Positions 45,183 through 55,400 of a stretch of DNA of 64,000 nt are shown here, in pieces. Source of the DNA: Clavaria fumosa (taxonomy: Eukaryota; Basidiomycota; Agaricomycetes; Agaricales; Clavariaceae); the NCBI GenBank assembly GCA_951802425.1, contig OX637794.1, forward strand, positions 1,798,001-1,862,000, given 5' to 3'. Both the position numbers and the translations under genes were made by a program. The notes under the pieces were generated by a model. The model worked only from the letters and a program-made list of their open reading frames with translations. It was not told the DNA's origin and ran no database searches. Positions within the stretch are counted from its first letter, which is position 1, and each line of letters opens with the position of its first letter.

Positions 45183-45584
45183 TGTGACCCCAACCAGCAC
45201 CTGTAGCTTTTCCCACACTTTGGAATTCGTGATGGAGGCAGATCCAGGACAGCAGTACTGATGTCTACCATCAAACAATCTAACCTAATCAGGGTTCATT
45301 GAGATCTCCCCTTGGGCAGCCAAGACCATGCCAAGTATTCTCCCTGTCATTGTTCCCTGCCCATGCCTTGCCACTCCCCTCTCTATATGGTATTCCCCTT
45401 GCCCTGTTTCACCTTTCTGACTCCTCATGGCTCAGAGTGTGTAGCCTCATTCCTATTCACATGACTCACCCTTTGTGCCACCTGATCCATTAATATATAT
45501 ACCCCACATGTAATAGTTGTAGCTCCCCATGTTGAAATCAAGTTCTTCCCCCTTTATGCTTCTGTGAGGGACCTGGGCTGACAC
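45183..45584 (+). repeat. Decayed 5' LTR of the old chromovirus copy
   Basis: Aligns by eye with the LTR of the young element from about the motif cccacrctttggaattcgtg to its end ctgaca, including the polypyrimidine stretch, a TATA box (taatatatat, about 45491) and the self-primer block (catgttgaaat, about 45530). The first part of the LTR is missing or too diverged. Differences are mostly C to T or G to A. Confidence 0.75.
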
Positions 45585-45714
45585 TGGTCCTTTTGAGCTA
45601 TAAAATGTTTGTTCCCCAGCTTACAGAAAACTTCAGTCCATATGATGCAATTCACAAGGTGGAGTTCGAACTCAAATGCCTCCAGATGCTTCTGTGAGGG
45701 ACCTGGGCTGACAC
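45556..45714. repeat. 29-bp direct repeats flanking a 101-bp insert at the LTR edge
   Basis: The sequence at 45556-45584 (atgcttctgtgagggacctg...) recurs exactly at 45686-45714. Between lie 101 bp (45585-45685) not found at the matching position of the young element. The insert contains gagttcgaactc, a perfect palindrome resembling a pol III B box. Confidence 0.75.
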
Positions 45715-45932
45715 AATTTCAATGTCCCCACCTGGCTACCTCAACCCTGTCCTACCTGGTTGGCCTAGCCATTCACTCAAACCTTGACCTGCACCCTCAA
45801 GGCTCATCCCTGTCCCCTGAGGAGTGTTGCCCTGCTTGCTGAGTTGCAAATGGAGTAATACCCTTGCTGTGACTAGTTTTCTACCTTGCCCCTGCCCATT
45901 GTGTGTAACAGAATGATGAGAGAATCACCCTG

Positions 45933-47411
45933 GTGTACCCAACATGTAACAAAGATAGCACGGAAGAGTGGCTTGTAGCCATCCTGGACTTTGGAGAGGA
46001 AAACTACTGGAGTAGTTACTTTGACAGATACATGAGAAGGAATTTCTATCTGGACACCCCTACAGAATCAGATTATTCAGAGACTGAGACTGCGGTACTG
46101 GGACTGCAAGAGCTATGCCCCTTCGAACAGTGGATCATAGAGGAGGAACAGAGACTAGCCCCTTACTTTGACAGATTATACAGACAAGAAGAATGCAGGA
46201 GAGAGCAGAGATTGAGAGAAGCTTTGAGAGTTGTCCTACCTGACACTGCCACCTCCGGAACGAGATCAGTGTCCACTAGCCCCATCAACATTAACCTTGA
46301 CGACCTCAAGGAATATGTAAACTCCAACAACTACAAGCTGGCACCTGAACCAATGCACATTTCCATGGAGGTTCAGACAGAACTTAGCCTTGTCAGATAT
46401 GAGCAGTTCATCTTCCATGACTACTGCCCCATCGCCTTCATCTGTCAACCTGTCAACCCCATCCCCCCCAGCACTGCCAGTTCATACAGAGCCCCCATAG
46501 ACTTTGTGACTTTAGATGAGTGCCTAGTCCAACCAGCACCATCACCACCACCACCACAGCCACCCATGACTCCAGAACCACCACCCCAACCCGAGAGTCC
46601 ATCACCACCCACACCCTCACTGCTGCCCTCACCCAAGCCCAAAATGGCTGACATGGTCCCCACAGCCCAAATGCCAAGGCTGGACCTAGCTGTCACCCCT
46701 TTTGATGGCAATAAGAACTTCTGGACCTTCCTCAGGTCCCTCCAACTACAGTTTCTGGGCAACCAGGGACTTTATGCCACAGACCTCAACAAGATCCTTT
46801 TTGCATTGAGTAAGATTACTGGAGATGGGTTTGCTGTGGAGTGGGTGAACATGAGAGCTGATGAGATACTGAACACTGGAGTAGTGGGAACCTGGGATGT
46901 GTTTGCTGCAGACTTGCGGAGGGCCTTCAATGACCCAAACATTACTGTGACCACCTTGAATGACATTGCCAAGTTGAAGCAGGGTCTGCTAGAGGCAGTG
47001 GAATTCTTTGTGCAATTCAAGACATTGATGCACAAGGCTGACCTGGACCCAAATGAGGATTCAGACATTCTGGTACACTGGTTGGAACTAAACCTGAACT
47101 GAAGGCTGACCACTCATGTTTATGGTGTCAATCCAATGCTGACTACCTACATTGAGTGGAAAGGTTTGGTTGAGAGGCTGGACACCCAGCAGAGGAGGCT
47201 TGACACAATTGTGCAAGAGCAGAACATGAGCCACCCTGTCCAACCCCAGCTCCAGCAATTCTGCCTGTGCCCAACACCCCATGCTACCCAATCCCAGTCC
47301 CCCCCTGAGTTGCACCTCACTTCCCTTCTGCCCTGCAGCAGCAGCAACACGCTCCTGCTCCACAGATCTTGCCCCATCCCACTGGTGCTGGTGACTGGAT
47401 GATTGTGGACC
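45933..47411 (+). pseudogene. Decayed chromovirus gag, 5' part
   Basis: Same family as the gag at 53.5-55.4 kb: EEWLVAILDFGEENYWSSYF, YLDTPTESDYSETETAVL, WIIEEEQRLAPYFDRLYRQE, TPFDGNKNFWTFLRSLQLQF, ALSKITGDGFAVEWVNMRAD. The frame is open to a TGA at 47100-47102 that stands where the young copy has CGA (Arg). Unlike the young copy it is in one frame across the Pro-rich linker. It continues, with stops, up to the insertion at 47412. No in-frame ATG begins it. Confidence 0.85.
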
Positions 47412-49638
47412 TGTTATGGAACCAGGTTTGCTACCTGTGAATAATAATATTTAAGTAAGGGAAACTGAAGTTAACCCTAACAGGAACCTCAAATATTATT
47501 ACTAGGCAAGCTCAATGTCCTAATTGAGCTTCTGGTTGCACACCTTCCTGTAAACAGATACTAAGATAATCTTAATATTGTCTACAAGGCATTGCTAATG
47601 TGGGCAGCAAATAGAAATATTCTATAGTGACTCAAGCATCAATATCTCAAACAAGGGTAATTAACCAAAGGATTCCCATAGTCATCTTGACTATTTCATC
47701 CTCTTACACCTTGCTTTAATATTCAACAAATAGTGAGATATTAAATACTTAAGTTTATTCATATGAATACTGTACTATGACAATATTCATATCTCACCAG
47801 TGGGACAGGAGATCCCTCCAGCATTAATCCTCTGATACTCTCTCTATCCTATCTCCCTTTCACCTTGACCCAATTCCTATTCCTTCCTTAGATATAAAAC
47901 ATTTATATCTAATACCTGTAATACAAAGTAAGACATCAGTGACAGCACAGTAAAATTACCTAAGCACAAAAATATTCGTAGCACATGCATTATGTAAGCT
48001 TTTGGTGTGACTAGATACTAGACACTTGGTCATTAGCCCTATAGCCTGGCTACACTTACATAATAAAATTATCGCACCAGCCTAAGGCATTGATGAGATA
48101 ATCAACTATTTGTCCATACTGGTATTTACACATCAGTTGGACAAATATATTAATAACTCCTTTGGGAGTGGTGCTGGCTTAGCTTCAGCTTACTAAGGTG
48201 ATCAGGCAGTTTCTGGGGTCAAGTAGGTGCTACTGAACATGTATCTCAGTGCCCTATTTATATTGTTTTCAAGCTATCTACTAAATACAGTAATTTCTAG
48301 ATACATGGACAAATTGTGCATATAAAATCATATTAAAATACTCAAATAATTGCATGAGGCATGTATTCTTGCCATATATTTATTTACTATTTTTATCTCC
48401 TTCCCAGTTTGAGTTATTGAGAGAATATGCTGGAATGTGCCTGAATGAGTCAGACAGAGTCATTTTCCTTATTTGGACTTCCCTAAATTAGTCAAGGCTG
48501 TTTTGAAGTGACTCAGAGGAGGCTGTGCATTGGCCTGATACAGTAAATTTATTAATAGGTACTCCCAATGAGTGTGTGGGCCTCTGAGTCAGTTTTGAAA
48601 GACAGTTCAAAACCGAAGGTTTGATTTTAAAGTTCAAACTCCACTTTAACCTTCCTAATTATGCAATTTTGTCACTCTGGCTTGCTCTCTGGCCACCTAG
48701 AAGGTGTTCTGGCTCTAGAGGGCTTTGCCCTTGGGATTTAACAGGGATAAACAATTATCTAAGCACTCCTGCTTAAGTAATAATTTCTAGATATGGTTCC
48801 CCTGTGAAACTCATCCCCCTTTAGGATGGATGGATGACCAAGACTTTGGATGACTGTCCCAACTAGGCAAGTACAGCACTTTGACTGTCAACAAGTTTTA
48901 CCAAACTGTGAATAACTCCATGAGTTCTCAACCAATCCTCATGAAACTTTGCACATAGGTAGAGATAAAATATAGCCATAGTTTGATACTATATGCAGAA
49001 TAGTTGAATAGGAGCTTGGCATGCTATAACAGTTCGCATTTTTGGTGCAATATTTACAATAATTCCTCTTGTAAATATCTCAGCCAGTTCCCATTGCTTT
49101 CCCATGAAACTTTGTATACATATAGACAATAAATGTAGGCATACACCTACATGCTACATGGTACAATAGAACAGTCTCATAGGTGGATATAATGATTTGA
49201 CTATAAGGATGCTACATGCAATGTCTCCACTTTGAGGGGCATACATACTGAAACCCTGAAAGTATTAACATGACATCCTTACAATATATCCTTCATATGC
49301 CTATGCAATTATGCAATGAGATTTGCATAGCTTTATGTAATGTTTGCATATTCACAATAAGAGTAAAGAATTATCCTGTCAATGGGACTTGTCAGAGATT
49401 ACCTAGAACCACAGAATCACTCTGGTGACATAAGAGTGATCCTATAGGCAATACAGAGGAGTGTGGTAGGTGATATGCTTTGCCACTGAGACACTATTGC
49501 TAGTGCTCCTCTTAGAGTACTAATAGAACTGTCCTCCTAGAGGTCCTCATGACTACTAGCCACAATGATGAATGATTGTAGGCTATGCATTACTACATAC
49601 TCTGCACTCCAACTGTGGGATTACTCCCATCCCTAACA
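47412..49638. mobile_element. 2,227-bp TG...CA insertion with 5-bp target duplication (solo-LTR-like)
   Basis: Begins TGTTATGGAACC and ends CCCTAACA, with TGTTA/TAACA inverted termini. It splits the decayed gag between ggacc (47407-47411) and ggacc (49639-49643); the young copy has the site once. There is no ORF of 60 residues or more inside, and it is AT-rich and CpG-poor. This is what a large solo LTR or a non-autonomous LTR element looks like. No internal pair of direct repeats was seen. Confidence 0.75.
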
Positions 49639-49643
49639 GGACC

Positions 49644-49925
49644 AGACACATGCTCCTGCTGCTGAGCATCAATGCTTCTGCTGTGGCCAGGTTGGTCACA
49701 TTGCCTGAAACTGCCACCCCCTGGACACACATCCTTATGTCCTGAGGCCACAGGTTCGTGCAATGGTCCCTGCACAGATGGAAGTGGAAGAATATGAGAA
49801 CGAGTTGGCGTTGCTTTGTGATCAGCTTGCGATTTATGAAAGAGACTCTCTTTAAGAGAGAGGCAGAGGGCTGGTGCCCAGGTGGCCCAGCAACAACAAC
49901 AACAGCAATGTCCCTTGGCTCCTAC
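49644..49925 (+). pseudogene. Decayed chromovirus gag, CCHC part
   Basis: Continues the gag interrupted at 47411: CFCCGQVGHIA-stop-NCH is the CCHC zinc knuckle of the young copy (CFHCGQVGHIARNCH) with its central His changed to Cys and an in-frame stop. VRAMVP and EVEEYENELALL follow. Confidence 0.8.
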
Positions 49926-50170
49926 ACAGGAGCAGGATTTTGGAAGAGAGACAGAGTAAGTCCGAACTTATGTCTCTATAATACTATGAGCCATGTTCCT
50001 GCCCCTGCCCCTGTAACCATAGCAAGCATACCCAAATACATGATCTTGCAATGGAGACATGCCCAGAGTGAGAGCAAGGCTGAGGACAAGAATAGCGAGA
50101 AAGCAAAAAATACCAAAATACCAAAAGCAACCATTGGCATCTTGGAAGAAATACTGAAAAAGCGAAAGTG

Positions 50171-50570
50171 AGACCTGACCCTGCTGGTTCACTTTGAAAC
50201 CCTTACCATGTCACAGTGGGGGAGTGCTAAGGTCCTGATAGACTTAGGATGCACAAACTGTTTCATGGACCTTGCCTGGTGCAAAAGCCTTGGACTGGAA
50301 CCAGTGCCCCTGCCAATGCCAATCAAAGTATATAACATGGACAGCCCCCTAAACAAGGATGGCCCCATCAAGTATGGGATTGACCGTATCCTGGTGATAG
50401 AGGACCACCAAGAGTGAATTCACTTTTTACTCAGTACAATGAAGTTGCACAAAATTATTCTGGGACATGACTGGCTTTTGAAACACAATCCCAATATTGA
50501 TTGGATGCAGGGGGAAGTATCCTTTAAGTGCTGCTCTCAAGGCTGCTTCCTGTCCTACCCTACAGGCATG
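50171..50570 (+). pseudogene. Decayed chromovirus protease fragment
   Basis: Reads KVLIDLGCTNCFMDLAWCKS, GLEPVPLPMPIKVYNMD, then HQE-stop-IHFLLS and HKIILGHDWLLKHNPNIDW. This is the retropepsin segment of the young copy, with a TGA at about 50415 where that copy has CGA. The catalytic Asp is kept (LID). Similarity ends near 50,560; RT, RNase H and integrase are absent here. Confidence 0.8.
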
Positions 50571-50959
50571 CTGCCAAATACCATTACCCCAGTAACCCCA
50601 AGAATAGTGCTTACAACTTCACTTGGGGGAGTGGGCCATCACAAGTGTGGCATGAATGAGTACTTCATTACATCAAACAACCAGATCCAATAAGTTTAGA
50701 GATATTTTGAGCATACAGATGGTGTACTAAATTAATGTGTGGAGGTGGTCTCTAGCCACACTTGTGACAGCCCACCCTCCCGTATTTGAGTTTAAAGTGG
50801 CCATGATGCAGATTTGCTGCTGTGCCCTCAATAAACTTGTAGAAATCATGAGAATATTAAGATATGCCATGCTAATAATAGGCATCTATATCCTATCAAA
50901 ACTTGAGGAATATTTATCAAGTGGTTTTTGAGAACCCACCCCACTGTTATGTTTGGGAC

Positions 50960-51577
50960 TAGTGTTGCCACAGCTTTTAAGCTGAAGCCCAGCTGGTCAT
51001 AAGCCAAGCTGAGCTGATCAATTGGCTTGGCTTGACATTGGCTTCAGCTTCAGCTTGAGGCTTTCTCCAAGCTGCACAGCTGCTGCTCAAGCTGTGGCTC
51101 CCAAGACATCCATCAATGGGGCAAAGAATTGTTTTTTTCCTCCTCCACTGCCCTCCACTGCCCTCCACTATGCTTATCTGGGTCTGCAACTGTTGTCTAT
51201 CACCAGGCAGCTGCTTCTCTCTATTCTTGTATGCATGGTTAGAGACATTGATGTCTGTCAATCCTGCCCTGGAGGAAGATCTTCTTGGAGACATGTTACT
51301 GGATGACTTTGACACTGTGTTTGACAAGGTATTAGCCACCATTGCCCAGGATGATGATGATGAGATGTAGTTCTATAATGGTATTTTTGTAATTCTAGGC
51401 CAGTTCCCATTATTAGCTGGCTGCAAGCCACAGCTACAGCTTGAGTCAGCTTCAAGCTGCAGCTGGAGCTGCAGCCATGGCTACAGCTTCAGCTTGGGCG
51501 AAACAATGTCAGCTTGTGAAGCCGAAGCCGAAGCTCATTGAGCTGGCTTGGTGGCTAGCTGAGCTGCAGCAACACTA
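50960..51577. mobile_element. hAT-type non-autonomous DNA transposon (618 bp)
   Basis: Termini are TAGTGTTGC at the left and GCAACACTA at the right, extending to about 15 bp with two mismatches. The flanks are a perfect 8-bp duplication, tttgggac at 50952-50959 and 51578-51585. TIR sequence and 8-bp target duplication are the hallmarks of the hAT superfamily. The inside is rich in AGCTT/AGCTG motifs on both arms. An 84-residue ORF (51116-51370) ending NPALEEDLLGDMLLDDFD may be a transposase remnant, but no catalytic residues can be shown. Confidence 0.85.
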
Positions 51578-51989
51578 TTTGGGACCATACTTGTTTAACA
51601 TATAGATTTAATTAAGTAATTAAGTGAACAATGTCTTTGTACTGTTTGTAAGACTAATATATTCATACAAAGGTGTATAATGAATAGCTAGGGAACCAAT
51701 GAGAATCAGGAGAAGGTTTTTGAGCCACAATGGTCTCAACCCAAGGAAGATTGTGTGGTCTCTTCAGCTAAATTCTCTGTTCCTTGGATAACTAGTTATT
51801 CTATATTTTTTTAATCCTCAAACATCATACATTGAATTAGTGCAAGTAGTTTTTAATACCTATACCTAGTCAGCTATTGAGGCATGGTGCTAATCTGTGG
51901 GTCACCAATAGGTTAAGGTAAATCCATGAGGGTCAATATAGCCCAAGCTACAGTATGGGATATTATTACTTCAGTTGCTATTACAGTAA

Positions 51990-52560
51990 TAATACCACTC
52001 ACATTTTTTCACTTGCCCCTCACTCTTCACATCCCCTCACACCCCCTCACACCCCCTCACACCCTCTCACATACACCCCCTGCCCTTGCCACTTGAATCC
52101 CTTTCCACTCTTCCATACTCAGACACCCTAGCTGTCACATCTCATTTACCCTCACCCTCACAATCTCACAATCATCCTCACTCTCACAATCATCCTCACT
52201 CTCACAATCATCCTCACTCTCACACTTGCTCATACTTCCCTTCACCCTCACATCCTTGCCCATGCACCTTCATACCCCTTTCCTCCCCTCCCCTGACCCC
52301 ACCACCCTCAAACCCCTCACATACTCAGCACCTTCACCCTCACATACATGTAGCACTACTCACACATCCTCTCATCCTCACCCACACCTTCACTCACTCT
52401 TGCCTCATTCATTCTGGCTACCCTTCACATGCCCTCACTTGCTGCTCACTGCTCACCCCCTTCACCCCCTCTCACCCCCCCTCACTCCTCCTCTCACCCA
52501 TACACCTCCCCCTTGCCACCCAAATCCCATCCACCACCCCCTTTTACTCTGACAATCAGC
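51990..52560. repeat. Pyrimidine-rich simple and short tandem repeats
   Basis: Contains ctcacacccc repeated about four times near 52030-52070 and an 18-bp unit (ctcacaatcatcctcact) about three times near 52155-52220, within a C/T/A tract almost free of G. The long Ser/Pro/His ORFs here are low-complexity artefacts. Confidence 0.8.
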
Positions 52561-52881
52561 TTCACTGTCAATGTTGTAAATTAGTGTAACACCACATTTT
52601 CACTTTCTTGCACCTCCAGTAAATAAGCTAAATTTATGTAAATATTATGGTAAATACTAGTCATAGCTATCCACCTACTCTCAAAATCTGATAAAAATCC
52701 ATCAAGTGGTTGCTGAGATATGGCCATAGAAGTGCCTCAGTGCAACTTTCAAAAAGTCGGAGTTTAAAATTGGCACGACGTGGATTTGTTCTCACGCCCG
52801 CAATTCATGTGATAAAATATTGAAAATATTATGGTAGGGCCTCCTAATAGGTTACTATCTACGTACAAGGTTTGGCACAAT

Positions 52882-52918
52882 TGGCCGGTCGAGACGCCCA
52901 GCCTTGAGGAGGGGGCCA
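52882..52918 (+). pseudogene. 3' internal end of another copy of the chromovirus
   Basis: The 37 bp before the 5' LTR match the bases just before the 3' LTR (58920-58956), including the end of pol, its TGA, and the polypurine tract gaggaggggg. They are internal element sequence, not target DNA. Confidence 0.85.
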
Positions 52919-53496
52919 TGTCAGGATCCATTATGTAAGCCGCCGTCACTAAGTCCGCAACACGCTAGGATCTAGCTACGAGGACCGAGTATGGGACCAC
53001 GTGACCCCCTGCGACCTTAAGCGCCCGCCCGCGACCTCAACTCCACACTCGCAACCCCCTGGCGCTTATAGGCCCTCGACCAGCACCCATCACGTGCCCC
53101 CACCCACGTTCCTTGCGATTTCCCACGCTTTGGAATTCGTGATGGAGGCGGATCAGCTAAAATGCCTCTGACGTGCCCCATCAACCAATCTAACCTAAAC
53201 GGGCTTAATTGAGGTCTCCCCTCGGGCAGCCAAGACCGCGCCAAGCATTCCCTCTGTCATCCTCCCCACATTCGTACCTCGCCGCTACCTTCCTTATTCG
53301 GCATCCCCTTTTCCCTTTGTTGCCTCCCCTATCCTGCGCGACTCAGAGCGCGTAGCCTCGTTTCTCTTACTTATGACTCACTCCCTACACAGCCCCCTTC
53401 CCCCAGTATATATAACGCCTTGTAATGAGTGTAGGCCCTCACGTTGAAATCGAGCTTCCTTCCCCTTCTCGCTTCTGTGAGGGACTTGGACTGACA
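52919..53496 (+). repeat. 5' LTR of the chromovirus
   Basis: 578 bp, TGTCAG...CTGACA. Has a TATA box (tatatataa, 53407-53415) and, 25-35 bp downstream, the predicted transcript start. Confidence 0.95.
53407..53450 (+). promoter_or_regulatory. LTR TATA box and self-primer at the predicted mRNA 5' end
   Basis: TATATATAA at 53407-53415, then cacgttgaaat at 53440-53450, 33 nt from the TATA start, where transcription should begin. This 11-mer pairs with the primer-binding site at 53499-53509 without a break (one G-U pair). Confidence 0.7.
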
Positions 53497-53498
53497 CA

Positions 53499-53509
53499 AT
53501 TTCAATGTG
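53499..53509 (+). promoter_or_regulatory. Primer-binding site (self-priming type)
   Basis: atttcaatgtg lies two bases inside the 5' LTR. It is the reverse complement, apart from one wobble, of the LTR block at 53440-53450, and does not begin TGG as tRNA-primed sites usually do. Confidence 0.65.
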
Positions 53510-55400
53510 TACCCCTTGCTACCTCGACCCTGTCAACCCCCGGTTGGCCTAGCTTTCTCTTTACCCCCTGCCCGTCATGTGCAACAGAACGGCGAGAGAA
53601 TCACCCTGGCGTACCCGACGCGTAACGAGGACATAACGGACGAGTGGCTCACCACGGTCCTGGACTTTGGAGAAGATGAATATTGGGCGAGGTACTTTGA
53701 CACCCGCGTACGAACTGAATTCTACCCAGACACACCTACGGAATCCGACGTTTCGGAGATGGAAACTGTGGTACTGAGACCGCGAGAGCTACGCCCTTTT
53801 GAATTGTGGATTATTGAGGAGGAAAGAAGACTCGCGCCTTACTTCGGAAGGCTATACACACAAGAACAGAGCAGACGAGAGCAGAGATTGAGAGAAGCCC
53901 TAGCGATTGCATTACCAGACTCCGCGACCTCAGGCACGAGATCGCCCGCACACAGCACCATCGACGTTAACCTCGACGACCTTGAGGACTACATAAACAG
54001 CGACAACGACGAGTCGACGAACGAACCCGCGTATGTTTCCGTGGAGATCCAGACAGAGCTTACCCTCCTCGGAGTCGAACAGTTCATCGTCCACGAATAC
54101 CGACCCCTCGCTTTCATCCCCCGTCCTATCAACCCCATCCCCCCCAGCACCACCAGTTCATACCGAACCCCCCGTAGACTTCGCGAGTTTAGACGAGCGC
54201 CTAGCCCGGCAAGCACCGTCGCCACCACCACCACCACAATCACCTGCGACTCCAGAGCCGGAACCGCGACCCCAACATGCGAATCCATCGCCGCCAGAAC
54301 CCTCGTCGCCGCCCTCGCCTGCACCCGAAATGGCGGACGCCGTCCCCGCAGCCCCAATGCCGAGGCTGGACCTAGCCGTTCCATCTTTTGATGGAAATAA
54401 GAAGAACTTCCGGACCTTCCTCAGGTCTCTCCGGCTGCAGTTCCTGGGAAACCAGGGGCTCTATGCCAGTGACCTAAACAAGATTCTATTTGCGCTGAGT
54501 AAAATTACAGGAGAAGGGTTCGCAGCGGAGTGGGCGAACATGCGAGGTGACGAAATCCTGAATGCTGGAGTGGCAGGAACTTGGGAAGACTTTGTTGTGG
54601 ACCTGCGGAGGGCCTTTGATGACCCAAACATTACTGCGACCGCCCTGAATGATATAGCAAAGATGAAACAGGGAGCGTTGGAAGCTGCGGAGTTCTTCGC
54701 CCTTTTCGAAACGCTGATGCGCAAGGCGGAACTGGACCCGGTCGACGACTCTGACGTGCTCATCCACTGGCTGGAGACGAATCTCAACCGAAGGTTGACC
54801 ACGCGGGTCTACAACGTCAACCCCATGCCAGTTACCTATGCCCAGTGGAAGCATCTGGTCGAGACCCTGGATGCTCAGCAACGACGGCTTGACGCGATCA
54901 TCCGCGAGCAGAACGCCAGCCGCCCGGCCCCACCTCAGTCCCAACAGTCGCGACCGCTGCCTACACCCCCGCGCTACCCGAACCCGAACCCCCCGCGACC
55001 CGCGCCTCGCTTCCCCTCCACTCCGCAACAGCAGCAACGCGCTCCTGTTCCACAGATCATGCCCCGTCCCGCTGGTGCCGGTGACCGGATGATCGTAGAC
55101 CAGACGCGAGCTCCTGCGGCCGAGCGTCGATGCTTCCACTGTGGCCAGGTAGGACACATCGCCCGCAACTGCCACCTCCCGGACTCGCGACCCTATGTCC
55201 CGAGGCCGCAGGTACGTGCGATGGTCCCTGGCCCAATAGAAGTGGAAGAATATGAGAATGAACTCGCGCTACTTCGCGACAGGCTCGCGATCTACGAAAG
55301 AGAGAGGCAGATGGCTGGTGCCCCACAGGCCCAGCAACACCAACAACAGCTCCCGCCAGCTCCCACCCAGGAGCAGGATTTTGGAGGAGAGACGCAGTAA
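53510..55400 (+). pseudogene. Chromovirus gag, frameshifted
   Basis: Two overlapping frames together make the gag. Frame one (to 54391) carries DEWLTTVLDFGEDEYWARYF, YPDTPTESDVSEMETVVL and WIIEEERRLAPYFGRLYTQE. Frame two (to TAA at 55398-55400) carries the Pro-rich linker, capsid SFDGNKKNFRTFLRSLRLQF, KITGEGFAAEWANMRGDE, IHWLETNLNRRLTTRVYN, and a CCHC knuckle CFHCGQVGHIARNC. The switch falls in a run of six C at 54168-54173, where the old copy has five and is in one frame, so a +1 insertion broke this copy. There is no in-frame ATG at the 5' end, so the start is unknown (non-AUG or an unseen intron). Confidence 0.9.

Noticed and set aside
45650..45690. Possible tRNA T-arm (gttcgaactc)
   Set aside because: No acceptor stem, D arm or anticodon arm can be folded around it.
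52140..52230. CRISPR-like array from repeated ctcacaatcatcctcact
   Set aside because: Units are directly tandem without spacers, in a eukaryotic simple-sequence tract.
52086..52589. Ser/Pro/His-rich ORF of 167 codons
   Set aside because: Low-complexity translation of a pyrimidine repeat; no start context and no non-repetitive content.
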